A model generated the notes under the pieces. The model saw nothing but the letters and a program-made list of their open reading frames with translations. It was not told the origin of the DNA and did not search any database. 64,000 nucleotides of DNA from Cytobacillus citreus (GTDB lineage Bacteria; Bacillota; Bacilli; Bacillales; Cytobacillaceae): the NCBI RefSeq assembly GCF_018343665.1, contig NZ_JAGYPM010000002.1, forward strand, positions 950,644 through 1,014,643, in the 5' to 3' direction. The position numbers and the translations under genes were made by a program. This document shows positions 7,720 through 17,327 of this stretch, one piece after another (within the stretch, counting starts at the first letter, position 1; every line of letters begins with the position of its first letter).

Positions 7720-8889
7720 ATGACTTCTAATAAAACAACAAACCCTCCTAAGTTAGATTATAGTCTGGTATTGATATTATTTTTATTATTTTTAGTAAGC
7801 TGTATTTCAATTTATAGTGCACAGACGACAGGGCAATATAGTGAGAATTTCCTTTTAAAACAAATTGTTTGGTACATGGTTGGTACAGGTATTATTGCGG
7901 CAGTTATTACGCTGGATTCAGAGCAGTTAAAGAAGATTTCTTGGTATGCATACGGTTTTGGGTTATTCTTGCTTGGTTTCTTAATTGTGGCACCTAGCAG
8001 TATTGCTCCTGTTATTAATGGTGCCAAAGCTTGGTTTATTGTCCCAGGGTTGGGGTCGTTACAGCCATCAGAGCTTGTAAAGGTTTTTATTATTCTTGTC
8101 CTTGCGAGAGTAATTGATGAGCATCATCATAAGAACCCAATTAAAACAATCCAAACTGATTTATGGCTTCTCATCAAGATTGGCTTTTTTACAGGATTGC
8201 CTCTATTGCTTGTGATGCAACAGCCTGACCTTGGTACGGGCCTTGTTTTTATTGCAATCATGCTCGGGATGATTTTTATTTCTGGTATTACATGGAAGAT
8301 TCTTGCGCCTATATTTGGAACGGGTATAACGCTAATTTCGGGTGTTTTATACTTAGTTCTTGCGAAGCCTGAAATTTTAGAGAAATATTTTGGCGTTAAG
8401 GAGTATCAATTCGGGCGTATTTATTCATGGATTGACCCATATAATTACCAGAGCTCTACAGGATTTCAATTAACGAGGTCTCTTCTTGCGATTGGATCGG
8501 GAGAAACAAGTGGGAAAGGCTATGGAACAAGGGAAGTGTATTTGCCTGAGAGCCATACAGACTTTATCTTCAGTATTATAGGCGAAGAGTTTGGCTTTAT
8601 CGGTGCTAGTCTTCTTGTGAGTTTATTCTTCCTTCTTATTTATCATATAACGAAGGTGGGGATGGAAACGAAAAATAACTTCTATACTTATATTTGTGTA
8701 GGGGTTATTAGTATGATTACCTTCCACGTCTTCCAAAATATTGGTATGACAATTGGTATACTCCCGATTACAGGAATTCCCTTGCCATTCATTAGCTATG
8801 GTGGCAGCTCACTTATGGGGAATATGCTAGCGATTAGCTTAATTTTTTCTATTCGCTATCACCATAAAAAATATATGTTTTCAAATTAA
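7720..8889 (+). CDS. RodA/FtsW/SpoVE-family SEDS peptidoglycan polymerase
   Basis: A 389-residue integral membrane protein with about ten transmembrane segments. It carries the SEDS-family motifs QPDLGTG near residue 171 and PFISYGGSS near the C-terminus. SEDS proteins polymerise lipid II glycan strands together with a class B penicillin-binding protein; no such partner is in the window. The start at 7720 is chosen because GAGGAG precedes it by 7 bases; a longer frame from 7678 would begin inside repeat copy B. The neighbouring germination operon suggests, without proving, a sporulation- or growth-related paralogue. Confidence 0.85.
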   Translation: MTSNKTTNPPKLDYSLVLILFLLFLVSCISIYSAQTTGQYSENFLLKQIVWYMVGTGIIAAVITLDSEQLKKISWYAYGFGLFLLGFLIVAPSSIAPVINGAKAWFIVPGLGSLQPSELVKVFIILVLARVIDEHHHKNPIKTIQTDLWLLIKIGFFTGLPLLLVMQQPDLGTGLVFIAIMLGMIFISGITWKILAPIFGTGITLISGVLYLVLAKPEILEKYFGVKEYQFGRIYSWIDPYNYQSSTGFQLTRSLLAIGSGETSGKGYGTREVYLPESHTDFIFSIIGEEFGFIGASLLVSLFFLLIYHITKVGMETKNNFYTYICVGVISMITFHVFQNIGMTIGILPITGIPLPFISYGGSSLMGNMLAISLIFSIRYHHKKYMFSN

Positions 8890-8978
8890 TGATTAATTAA
8901 GAAAGTTTAGGCGCCTATAGAACAATTAGAGTTCAGATTGTTTCTGCGATTATTATTCGGAGGAGCTTGAGTTAGAGA

Positions 8979-9011
8979 AAGAGCGGTGGTCATGTGTGAC
9001 CAGCCGCTCTT
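8979..9011 (-). terminator. terminator overlapping the stop of the germination lipoprotein gene
   Basis: AAGAGCGG(T)GGTCA pairs with TGACCAGCCGCTCTT across a short loop, and T-rich sequence follows on the - strand. The stem includes the first bases of the stop codon. It could also serve the + strand gene ending at 8889. Confidence 0.65.
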
Positions 9012-10080
9012 ATTCAATCACGCCGGTTTCTAAAATTTTGACGTCGGCATTTATTTTAAAAGTTAGATTTTGATAATCTTTTTTCCAATTCTTTTCAAAA
9101 TCATACCCACGGATACTTTTTCGATGTAAATAGCCAAATCCAATTGGATCGATGTCTAGTTTCTGAAAATGTTTCACCAATTTCATACATTCCACTTCTA
9201 TTTCTTTTTCAAGTTTTTTGGCAATTTGATCTACAATGGCCTGCGTTAGTTTTATTCCGGTATACTCCCGAATTTCTCCCCTTATTTTAATTTGAATATT
9301 CACCTGAGAGCGGTCTTCTTTCGAAAGTCTATACTTATGTTTAGACCTTATGCTTCTTACCGCACTTTTCCTTCCTTTTCCTATATTTACATCAAAACTG
9401 CCTTCACCACTATGTCTATCTGCCAATAGCTTAAAAAAGAACATTTTTTCTTTAGGCAGGACATAGGCTTCTCTATCCCCTCTAAAAAGGCTTAATCCGC
9501 TTATTTCGACCTGTGTTTTATTTAACCTCCTTAGTTCCGGAAGATAAGGATCCTTTCCTTTTATATAAAAGTCTCTTAAAAAAATGTGTAAATTTGTTAC
9601 TGGCACATCCTTCTGGTTAATATTATGTTCAATGAGTGTATATAAATAATTTGAAACTCCTTGTGGTCCATAATCACCCTTTAGTATTTCCAGTGCACTC
9701 CCATGGGAGGTTGCAAGAAAGTTTCTTGATCCAATGCTCGCATCTCTTTGATAAGTATCTACGAAATCTACAATCCCTTTATCAGCAAGTTTATCTCCAA
9801 AAATCGTGATCAGTAGACCTCCAGTAACAAGATCCCCAGAGGTTTGCTTTTGTATATTCAATAATAAATCCCTTCTTAGACTGCCTTCTGTTGTAAAGAC
9901 TTTATTTATTATAGTTTTATCAGGAAGATAATCTTGAACAAGGATAGTGCCAATAAACTCATCCTTTTTCAATTGGTCAAATGCTGCCGCTGTTTCAATA
10001 TCAATTTCATCAATAATTTTCTCTTGCACACAGCCTGTCATAATAAGTAGAAAAAGGACCATGAATGGAATTTTTTTCAT
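9010..10080 (-). CDS. Ger(x)C family spore germination lipoprotein
   Basis: A 356-residue lipoprotein with lipobox MTGC (Cys17), corresponding to the C subunit of GerA-type germinant receptors anchored in the inner spore membrane. GRKSAVRSIRSKHKYRLSK and the C-terminal FQKLDIDPIGFG segment are typical of Ger(x)C proteins. The start at 10080 overlaps the stop of the B-subunit gene by four bases (ATGA). It is the last gene of a three-gene operon. The germinant cannot be predicted from the sequence. Confidence 0.88.
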   Translation of the reverse strand: MKKIPFMVLFLLIMTGCVQEKIIDEIDIETAAAFDQLKKDEFIGTILVQDYLPDKTIINKVFTTEGSLRRDLLLNIQKQTSGDLVTGGLLITIFGDKLADKGIVDFVDTYQRDASIGSRNFLATSHGSALEILKGDYGPQGVSNYLYTLIEHNINQKDVPVTNLHIFLRDFYIKGKDPYLPELRRLNKTQVEISGLSLFRGDREAYVLPKEKMFFFKLLADRHSGEGSFDVNIGKGRKSAVRSIRSKHKYRLSKEDRSQVNIQIKIRGEIREYTGIKLTQAIVDQIAKKLEKEIEVECMKLVKHFQKLDIDPIGFGYLHRKSIRGYDFEKNWKKDYQNLTFKINADVKILETGVIE

Positions 10081-11165
10081 TTTTCTTTCACCTTCTTTGC
10101 AATCATGATGCAAATGTATAATAAAGGAATATAAATAAAGGTAAAGCCAAATCCCATTTTTCCAGTAAAATTATTTAATACGTTAATCTTTTCACGAGTA
10201 TCAATAAAACTGATAATGATTAACATAAAAAGAGCAATAATAATGACACCATTTCTATGCTTGAGGTGAAAAATTCTTTTTATTAGTCTAGAGGCAACCC
10301 AGATTGAGACACAAACATTAGGCAGAATGACTAAATTCCAACTGGCAATTCCGATATACTCAAATCGTTCAACAAATGGCAATTGCACTATTTTCCACAT
10401 TGTTAATGTCACCCAAATGGACTTTTCAATCTTTAACTCTGAGAAATAAGCAATGGCCAAGATCATTAATCCCGTATATAAGAGTGTAGATGTTAACAAT
10501 GCAAAATGTGCCCACTTTTTGGATTTTTGCGGTTCTTTAATAAATGGATAAAAAAATAAGATTATTTCAAAGCCGATAAAAGTCAGTGACATTTGGTATG
10601 AGCCTAGTATGATGTTTTTTATCGAAGTGTCAAATATTGGCAATAGGTGACTGAAATCTGCATATTTAATGTTATAGCCAAATGTAAGAAACAAGTATGA
10701 GGGGATGACAAGCCCGAAAAAGGCAATGCCAACAACAACTCGAAATCCACCATATATAATATAAATACATAGGACCATGAATGCGAATGTGAACCAAAAA
10801 GTGCTTACTTCTGGAAACATCCATACTTGGATGACCTCAATATAAGATCGAAGAACAGTTAATGCATAAATGAAGAAATAAACGATAAATAGGGAACTTA
10901 TAGTTTTCCCTACTAATTTTCCCACTACATATTCATGGGCTGTAACGATATCTCCGTTCACCTCTTCGGCAATTTTATAAATCATCCAAACAATAATATG
11001 CAAGAGTGCACCAGCTAATAATACAGAGATCCAAGCATCCTGATATGCGTATTTAGTGACACTTCGCTGATATCCAAGAATGCCAATCCCAATTTGCATA
11101 GATGCCACCATATAAAAAACTAAGGAAGGGGATATCTTAAATTCTTCAGGTATTTGCTCCTGCAT
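10077..11165 (-). CDS. GerAB-type germination permease (B subunit)
   Basis: A 362-residue polytopic protein with about ten transmembrane helices, in the GerAB/APC-superfamily amino acid permease fold (Spore_permease). In GerA-type receptors this subunit binds the germinant. The N-terminus is cytoplasmic and short. GGAGGTG lies upstream of the ATG with a somewhat long spacer. It sits between the A and C subunit genes. Confidence 0.88.
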   Translation of the reverse strand: MQEQIPEEFKISPSLVFYMVASMQIGIGILGYQRSVTKYAYQDAWISVLLAGALLHIIVWMIYKIAEEVNGDIVTAHEYVVGKLVGKTISSLFIVYFFIYALTVLRSYIEVIQVWMFPEVSTFWFTFAFMVLCIYIIYGGFRVVVGIAFFGLVIPSYLFLTFGYNIKYADFSHLLPIFDTSIKNIILGSYQMSLTFIGFEIILFFYPFIKEPQKSKKWAHFALLTSTLLYTGLMILAIAYFSELKIEKSIWVTLTMWKIVQLPFVERFEYIGIASWNLVILPNVCVSIWVASRLIKRIFHLKHRNGVIIIALFMLIIISFIDTREKINVLNNFTGKMGFGFTFIYIPLLYICIMIAKKVKEK

Positions 11166-11187
11166 AAACTATTAGTCACCTCCAATA

Positions 11188-12681
11188 CTACTCATCGATG
11201 TCTTTTTTCATATGAGCCTTTTCTTTATTAAAACGGGTACGATTTTTCGTGTGTAAATAATAGGGACGTAAGGACTGATTACTAAAAGGAAGCCTAATAA
11301 TTGAATCCTTTAAATCTTTAATTCTTGGTGGATAAATAGGCTGAAAATACGGACGTCCAAGTGAAGTAAGACGTAATAAATGTGTGAGTAAGAAACAGGT
11401 ACAAAATACAATTCCAAGTAAACCCCAGAGTTGTGCAAAAAGCAAAAATGGAAAGCGTAATAAGCGAATTGTATTTGCCATCTTGTAGACCGGTGTTGTA
11501 AAGGAAGCAAGAGCAGATAAGGCAATGAAAATTAAAAGAATATTACTCGTCAGCCCCGCTTCTACAGAAGCTGTCCCAATAACAATTCCTCCAACGATAC
11601 CGATTGTTTGCCCAACCTTCGTCGGCAGCCGTGCACCTGCTTCTCTTAAAAGCTCGATCGTCAGTTCAAGAAATAAAGCTTCAAGTATCGGCGGAAGAGG
11701 CACCACTCTTCTGGATGCAATTAAGGTTCCAATCAAGTCTCGTGGAATCAATTCGTAATGATAGGTAAGTACGGCCACATAAAGCGGTGTTATTTGAATT
11801 GAGAATATAACAGCGAATACACGGATTAGTCTAAAGAAGGAAGATAATATCCAATTAAGTAAGTAGTCTTCGAACGATCCAAAAAATTCTACTAAAGTTG
11901 TTGGCGTGATTAATGCATGAGGAGAACCGTCTACCATTATGACAACCTTTCCTTCAGCCAGAACACTAGAAACCCTATCAGGTCTTTCTGTATCCAGTAA
12001 CTGTGGAAATGGAGAATTTGAGTTATCACAAATGAGCTGAACAACAAAGGAACTATCCGTAATCGCATCAAACTCGATACTTGTAATTCGCTCCCTCACT
12101 GTATTCACATTTTCTTCATCTGTGATTCCATCCATATAAAGAATGGCAATTCGTGTTTTGGACAGGCTTCCCAAAGTATATTCCTCAATGATAAGTTCTT
12201 TTACAGGCAGTCTTTTCCTCACGAGATTTATGTTTTGACCGATTGATTCAACAAAGGCTTCTTTTGGTCCAATGACTGAAAATTCTATTTCAGGCGTAGT
12301 TAATCCACGAACAATTTCCTTTTGTGCTGCAATGAATCCAAACTGATCTTCATTAGATTTCAGAGTCAGCATTACGTACCCATTAAGTAATTTTTGTTCA
12401 ATTTGGGAAGGATCATTCGATATTTCCACATCTGCCAATGGCAGGATCTTTTTGATATCACTAATTGTTTGCAGCTCATCTGCTAATAAGTTTGGTAATA
12501 CACTTTGCTGGATAATCTGTTCATCAACTAATGATGTAACAAAGGTTAGAGAAAAAGGGATATTTGTTTTTTTGTTGATATGAAAGGACTTTTTAAAGTC
12601 CTTAGATTTTTCTAATGCTTTCTCCCATTCGCTTTGTTTACGACCATTTTGAGTTTGGTTTTTCTTTATCCACTTTTTCAT
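11188..12681 (-). CDS. GerAA/SpoVAF-type germination protein (A subunit)
   Basis: A 497-residue protein. It has a soluble N-terminal domain (about 1-270), whose PSQIEQKLLNGYVML segment and GSPHALITPTTLVEFF stretch are diagnostic of the GerA family. Four or five transmembrane helices follow (ITPLYVAVLTYHYELIP, VEAGLTSNILLIFIALSAL), and the C-terminal tail is basic. The first gene of the operon encodes the A subunit of a germinant receptor. Expression in the forespore under sigma-G is expected for the family, but I could not identify a convincing sigma-G promoter upstream. Confidence 0.88.
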   Translation of the reverse strand: MKKWIKKNQTQNGRKQSEWEKALEKSKDFKKSFHINKKTNIPFSLTFVTSLVDEQIIQQSVLPNLLADELQTISDIKKILPLADVEISNDPSQIEQKLLNGYVMLTLKSNEDQFGFIAAQKEIVRGLTTPEIEFSVIGPKEAFVESIGQNINLVRKRLPVKELIIEEYTLGSLSKTRIAILYMDGITDEENVNTVRERITSIEFDAITDSSFVVQLICDNSNSPFPQLLDTERPDRVSSVLAEGKVVIMVDGSPHALITPTTLVEFFGSFEDYLLNWILSSFFRLIRVFAVIFSIQITPLYVAVLTYHYELIPRDLIGTLIASRRVVPLPPILEALFLELTIELLREAGARLPTKVGQTIGIVGGIVIGTASVEAGLTSNILLIFIALSALASFTTPVYKMANTIRLLRFPFLLFAQLWGLLGIVFCTCFLLTHLLRLTSLGRPYFQPIYPPRIKDLKDSIIRLPFSNQSLRPYYLHTKNRTRFNKEKAHMKKDIDE

Positions 12682-12772
12682 AAAATCACCATCAAATTTG
12701 TCATTATGTTTATTGTTACCGTAAGTGGAAGGTTTATGAATAGAAATTAGGAAAGGAATTGAAGTTTAAATA

Positions 12773-12805
12773 AAAAGAATCCGTCATTTATGACGGATTC
12801 TTTCG
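12773..12805. terminator. bidirectional terminator
   Basis: GAATCCGTCA and TGACGGATTC form a perfect 10-bp stem with a TTTA loop; A-rich sequence precedes it and TTTC follows. It separates the germination operon promoter region from the pseudogene at 12857. Confidence 0.7.
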
Positions 12806-12856
12806 TAAAGAGGGATCTGGCTCCAAAAGGGGTAAGGAGCATCGAAATATTGAAAT

Positions 12857-13141
12857 TTATTTTAGGAAAAATTCCTCAATATCATCAAGCAATAATTTTG
12901 CAGCAATAACACCGCATGCTGTATTCCAAATAACATCATTTACTTTGTGAACATTTCCTTTTTGAGCAACTTCAAGCTTTTGGAATAATGGAAATAATGG
13001 ATCCTCTAACCAATCTTTTTCAATTTGGGCTGCTGCTCCAATGCTACACCAGAAAATGTATCATTCTGATAAATACGCACTTTCAAGCTCTGTTCCGACA
13101 AACTTCACATCTTTCAGCTTGTCTGCAACTTTAACACAGCC
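12857..13141 (-). pseudogene. remnant of an iron-siderophore ABC transporter binding protein
   Basis: On the - strand the translated tail reads VNDVIWNTACGVIAAKLL and ends EEFFLK, a typical C-terminus of FecB/FhuD-type siderophore-binding lipoproteins. Upstream, LKDVKFVGTELESAYLSE is cut by an in-frame stop, and the N-terminal two-thirds, signal peptide and lipobox are absent. No permease or ATPase genes lie nearby. It is a dead 3' fragment. Confidence 0.7.
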
Positions 13142-13174
13142 AATAAAAAAGAAAAAAGTAGTTTTTTCATGAAA

Positions 13175-13208
13175 AAAGCCGCTTTCTATTTAGAGAACGG
13201 CTTTAATT
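13175..13208. terminator. terminator-like hairpin
   Basis: AAAGCCG pairs with CGGCTTT, with further pairing inside (CTTTCT/AGAGAA). It lies between the siderophore-protein remnant and the yuzL gene, so it probably ends the yuzL transcript on the - strand. Confidence 0.5.
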
Positions 13209-13290
13209 AGTTGTTGGATTGATAAGTAACTAATCCTCATCCAAGGAATTATAGATGAGACAGGATTTTGCAAAATACAATTTGTAAATT

Positions 13291-13425
13291 TTAACTTTTT
13301 TTAAATTGATTATTTTGGCTGTTCACTTTCCCGCCACCGTCAGCTTCTACTGTAGGTCCAGCATTGCCCTTAACACTTGCTGCACTTACCCCAGCCTTAG
13401 AAGGATCCTGTTTTCTTCTTGCCAT
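13291..13425 (-). CDS. yuzL: YuzL family small protein
   Basis: A 44-residue basic protein starting MARRKQDPSKAGVSAASVKG and ending NSQNNQFKKS, which I recognise as YuzL-like. GGAGGTG lies 8 bases before the ATG, a strong start signal. In B. subtilis yuzL also lies by the fad genes. Its function is unknown; composition and size recall small spore proteins, but I cannot show that. Confidence 0.8.
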   Translation of the reverse strand: MARRKQDPSKAGVSAASVKGNAGPTVEADGGGKVNSQNNQFKKS

Positions 13426-13535
13426 TGCATCTTCACCTCCAGTAGTAGATTGCCCATTAATCATATTTTCATTAGAAAGACTGAAGGGTTAATGTTCATT
13501 AATTAAAAATTTTCTAATATTTAAGATGAAAAATA

Positions 13536-13564
13536 TTGCGTAAATTTTTGAAATATTTTATAGT
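13536..13564 (+). promoter_or_regulatory. sigma-A-like promoter of fadN
   Basis: TTGCGT (13536-13541) and TATAGT (13559-13564) with a 17-bp spacer. They lie upstream of the FadR operator and the fadN start. Confidence 0.5.
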
Positions 13565-13608
13565 TATAGATAACAAGACGAATTCAAGGAATTTTTTTGG
13601 TAGAAAAA

Positions 13609-13626
13609 TGAATGAGTATTCATTCA
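13609..13626. promoter_or_regulatory. FadR operator
   Basis: TGAATGAGTATTCATTCA is a perfect palindrome in its arms and matches the B. subtilis FadR consensus TGAATGAnTAnTCATTCA. It lies 25 bp before the fadN start codon and downstream of the promoter, so bound FadR would block transcription until long-chain acyl-CoA releases it. Confidence 0.85.
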
Positions 13627-13650
13627 AAGGTGAAAAAGGAGGAAATAAAA

Positions 13651-16035
13651 TTGATCCAACAAATTAAAAAAGCGGCCGTTCTTGGTTCTGGTGTAATGGG
13701 CTCAGGTATCGCCGCTCACTTAGCGAATATTGGAATTCCTACTTTGTTGTTAGATATTGTACCTCGGGAATTAACGGATGAAGAAAAAGCAAAAGGATTA
13801 ACTATTGACGATAAGGCAGTTCGCAACCGCATTAGTGAAGCGGGCAGACAAAAGCTGTTAAAGCAAAAGCCTGCTCCCCTTACTTCTAAAAAGAATCTTG
13901 CCTTAATTGAAGCTGGGAATTTTGATGATGATATGGAACGGCTTAAGGAAGTTGATTGGGTGATTGAGGTTGTCGTAGAGAATCTCAATATTAAAAAACA
14001 GGTTTTTGAAAAAGTAGATCAATACCGCAAGCAAGGAAGCATCGTAAGCTCAAACACTTCCGGTATTTCTGTAAAAGCGATGGCAGAAGGACGGTCTGAA
14101 GATTTCCAAAAACATTTTCTTGGAACACACTTTTTTAACCCGCCTCGCTATTTAAAGCTTTTAGAAGTGATACCAACAAAAAATACAGATGCTGAAGTTT
14201 TATCTTTTATGAAGCAATTTGGTGAGGATGTTTTAGGAAAAGGGGTTGTTGAAGCGAAGGATACCCCAAACTTTATTGCAAATCGAATTGGAACTTACGG
14301 CTTATTAGTGACAGTTCAGGAAATGCAAAAAGGCGGTTATAGTGTCGGTGAAGTCGATTCAGTCACTGGTCCACTAATCGGCAGGCCGAAAAGCGCTACA
14401 TTTAGAACATTAGATGTTGTCGGTCTTGATACATTTGTTCATGTTGCCAATAACGTATATGAGCTAGTAGATGGGAAAGAAAGAGAAGCCTTTGAGGTAC
14501 CCGCATTCATTAAAGAAATGCTTAATAAGAGCTGGCTTGGCAGCAAATCTGGTCAAGGTTTCTTTTTGAAAAAAGGGAAAGAAATCCTCGAGCTTGACCC
14601 ACAAACATTAGAATACGGACCACGTAAAAAGCTTAGCACCGCTGCGACAGAATTAAGCAAACAAGAGAAGGGTACCGCAAACAAAATGAAAGCGCTTGTT
14701 TATGCAGATGACCGTGCTGGTAAGCTTCTTTGGAATATTTTAAGCCCGGTGCTCATATATTCAGCTGAATTGCTCGGGACAATTGCAGATGATGTAGCGG
14801 CTATTGATAAGGCTATGAAATGGGGTTTCGGCTGGGAGTTGGGTCCATTTGAAACATGGGATGCGATTGGTGTAGAAAAATCCGTGAAGAAAATGGAAGA
14901 GTCAGGAGGAGAAATTCCTTCCTGGATACATGAAATGCTCGAAAAAGGCTTTACATCCTTCTATAAAGAAGAGGAAGGAAATCTATATTTCTATCATAAC
15001 GGCGAGTACAAACTAGTAGAAGAAAACCCAAAAGTTATCAATTTAAAAAGACTAAAACAACAAAAAGGCGTTATTAAAAAGAATAGTGGTGCTAGCTTAG
15101 TAGATCTTGGCGATGGGGTTGCCCTGCTTGAATTCCATTCAAAGAGCAATGCAATTGGTCTAGATATCATTCAAATGATTAACTTTTCAATCGATGAAGT
15201 AGAAAAGAATTTTAATGGATTAGTGATTGGCAACCAAGGCAAGAACTTTAGTGTTGGTGCAAACCTTGCCATGATTTTGATGGAAGCTCAGGACGACAAT
15301 ATATATGAACTTGATATGGTTGTACGTCATTTCCAACAGGCAATGATGAAAATTAAATATAGTTCAAAGCCAGTTGTTTCAACACCGTTTGGAATGACTT
15401 TAGGTGGAGGAACAGAGGTTTGTCTCCCATCCGCACATATCCAAGCTTCTAGTGAAACCTATATGGGACTTGTTGAAGTTGGAGTAGGTCTCATCCCTGG
15501 GGGAGGCGGAAACAAGGAGCTTTATATTAAGCATCTTGAAAGTATGCCAAAAGGAGTAGAATTCGACCTTCAGAAAGTAGCAAATAAAGTATTTGAATCA
15601 ATTGCCATGGCGAAGGTTTCTACGTCAGGAGAAGAAGCTAGGGATAACAATTTCTTGAACTTTGCGGACGGCATCAGTGTCAATGGTGATCATCTTCTAT
15701 ATGATGCAAAACAAGCTGTTCTAACTCTACATGAAAAAGGCTACAAGCCACCTATCCGTAAAAAGGTTCCAGTTACAGGGGAAACAGGATACGCAACCTT
15801 GCTCTTAGGAGCTAAGGCTATGATGTACTCTGGCTATATCTCTGAACATGATATGAAAATAGCGAAAAAATTAGCTTATGTAATTGCTGGCGGAAAAGTC
15901 CCTTTTGGAACAGAGGTTGATGAGCAATACCTGCTGGAATTAGAGAGAGAGGCATTTTTGAGTTTGCTTGCAGAGCCTAAAACGCTTCAACGGATGCAGC
16001 ATATGCTCGTTAAAGGAAAGCCATTACGCAATTAA
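13651..16035 (+). CDS. fadN: 3-hydroxyacyl-CoA dehydrogenase / enoyl-CoA hydratase
   Basis: A 794-residue bifunctional beta-oxidation enzyme. The N-terminal NAD-binding domain carries GSGVMGSG at residues 12-19, followed by the 3HCDH C-terminal domain (THFFNPPRYLKLLEVI). A crotonase-type domain lies at about 480-680 (GKNFSVGANL, MTLGGGTEVCLPS, GLIPGGGG). It converts enoyl-CoA to 3-ketoacyl-CoA for FadA. The TTG start at 13651 is chosen because AAAGGAGG lies 8 bases upstream; the frame extends to 13612, but that codon lies within the operator. Confidence 0.93.
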   Translation: MIQQIKKAAVLGSGVMGSGIAAHLANIGIPTLLLDIVPRELTDEEKAKGLTIDDKAVRNRISEAGRQKLLKQKPAPLTSKKNLALIEAGNFDDDMERLKEVDWVIEVVVENLNIKKQVFEKVDQYRKQGSIVSSNTSGISVKAMAEGRSEDFQKHFLGTHFFNPPRYLKLLEVIPTKNTDAEVLSFMKQFGEDVLGKGVVEAKDTPNFIANRIGTYGLLVTVQEMQKGGYSVGEVDSVTGPLIGRPKSATFRTLDVVGLDTFVHVANNVYELVDGKEREAFEVPAFIKEMLNKSWLGSKSGQGFFLKKGKEILELDPQTLEYGPRKKLSTAATELSKQEKGTANKMKALVYADDRAGKLLWNILSPVLIYSAELLGTIADDVAAIDKAMKWGFGWELGPFETWDAIGVEKSVKKMEESGGEIPSWIHEMLEKGFTSFYKEEEGNLYFYHNGEYKLVEENPKVINLKRLKQQKGVIKKNSGASLVDLGDGVALLEFHSKSNAIGLDIIQMINFSIDEVEKNFNGLVIGNQGKNFSVGANLAMILMEAQDDNIYELDMVVRHFQQAMMKIKYSSKPVVSTPFGMTLGGGTEVCLPSAHIQASSETYMGLVEVGVGLIPGGGGNKELYIKHLESMPKGVEFDLQKVANKVFESIAMAKVSTSGEEARDNNFLNFADGISVNGDHLLYDAKQAVLTLHEKGYKPPIRKKVPVTGETGYATLLLGAKAMMYSGYISEHDMKIAKKLAYVIAGGKVPFGTEVDEQYLLELEREAFLSLLAEPKTLQRMQHMLVKGKPLRN

Positions 16036-16070
16036 TAGATTGCTAGATTAACGAAATTCGCAAAAACTAA

Positions 16071-16111
16071 GCACTCGCCGTAAGAACTTGGCGAACACCA
16101 AGTTTTTCCTT
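16071..16111 (+). repeat. family IV short hairpin repeat
   Basis: GCACTCGCC...GGCGAACACC followed by AAGTTTTTCCTTA, resembling copies at 5608, 44668 and 61779. It lies between fadN and fadA, ending about 34 bp before the fadA start, where it could act as a partial terminator or processing site. Confidence 0.5.
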
Positions 16112-16144
16112 AAAAATTAATCACATGGAAAGAGAGGGAACAAA

Positions 16145-17320
16145 ATGAGAGAAGCGGTTATCGTTGCAGGTGCCCGTACCCCGGTTGGAAAGGCAAAGAA
16201 AGGAACATTAGCTCATGTAAGACCGGATGACCTAGGTGCCCTTGTAGTTCAAGAAACATTAAAACGAGCAGGAAATTATGAAGGAAATATAGATGACTTA
16301 ATTATTGGATGTGCCATGCCGGAAGCAGAGCAGGGCTTAAACATGGCTCGTAATATTGGTGCGCTTGCTGGTCTTCCATATACAGTACCAGCCATCACTA
16401 TTAATCGATACTGCTCTTCAGGCTTACAGTCAATCGCTTATGCTGCCGAAAAAATTATGATTGGCCACGCTGATACGATTATTGCCGGTGGAGCAGAGTC
16501 CATGAGCCTTGTTCCAATGATGGGGCATATCGTCAGACCAAATGCGAAGTTGGCTGAAGCAGCCCCTGAGTATTATATGGGGATGGGCCATACGGCAGAG
16601 GAGGTTGCTAAAAAATACGGCATCTCCCGCGAAGATCAGGATGCATTTGCTGTTCGCAGCCATCAAAAAGCAGCAAAAGCGATCCTTGAAGGTGAATTTG
16701 TGGATGAGATCGTTCCTGTTGATGTTACTTTAAGATCCGTTGGGAAAGACAATAAGTTAATCGAAAAGACAATCAAGTTCAGCCAAGACGAAGGTGTTCG
16801 TGCGGATTCAACAGTTGAAACTTTAGCAAAGCTTCGTCCAGCATTTTCGGTAACGGGAACAGTAACAGCAGGAAACTCATCCCAGACAAGTGATGGAGCT
16901 GCTGCCGTCATGGTTATGGACCGTGAAAAAGCTGAATCAGCAGGACTCAAGCCAATGGCCAAATTCAGATCATTTGCTGTCGGCGGGGTCCCTCCTGAAA
17001 TTATGGGGATTGGACCGATTGTAGCCATCCCGAAAGCGCTGAAGCTTGCAGGACTTGAACTTTCAGATATTGGATTAATTGAGCTGAATGAAGCCTTTGC
17101 ATCTCAATCCATTCAAATTATTCGTGAGCTTGGACTAGATGAAGAGAAAGTAAATGTGAATGGCGGAGCTATTGCATTAGGACATCCACTTGGCTGTACA
17201 GGTGCTAAACTAACACTTTCTCTTATCCATGAAATGAAGCGCCGCAACCAGCAATTTGGTGTTGTAACGATGTGTATTGGCGGCGGAATGGGTGCAGCTG
17301 GAGTATTTGAATTACTTTAA
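16145..17320 (+). CDS. fadA: acetyl-CoA C-acyltransferase (3-ketoacyl-CoA thiolase)
   Basis: A 391-residue thiolase. The acylated nucleophile is Cys90 in NRYCSSG; His347 lies in [11 protein letters not shown] and Cys377 in MCIGGGMG, all at family positions. It cleaves 3-ketoacyl-CoA to acetyl-CoA and a shortened acyl-CoA, the last beta-oxidation step. AGAGGG precedes the ATG. It lies downstream of fadN in the FadR-controlled operon. Confidence 0.95.
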   Translation: MREAVIVAGARTPVGKAKKGTLAHVRPDDLGALVVQETLKRAGNYEGNIDDLIIGCAMPEAEQGLNMARNIGALAGLPYTVPAITINRYCSSGLQSIAYAAEKIMIGHADTIIAGGAESMSLVPMMGHIVRPNAKLAEAAPEYYMGMGHTAEEVAKKYGISREDQDAFAVRSHQKAAKAILEGEFVDEIVPVDVTLRSVGKDNKLIEKTIKFSQDEGVRADSTVETLAKLRPAFSVTGTVTAGNSSQTSDGAAAVMVMDREKAESAGLKPMAKFRSFAVGGVPPEIMGIGPIVAIPKALKLAGLELSDIGLIELNEAFASQSIQIIRELGLDEEKVNVNGGAIALGHPLGCTGAKLTLSLIHEMKRRNQQFGVVTMCIGGGMGAAGVFELL

Positions 17321-17327
17321 TCGCAGA

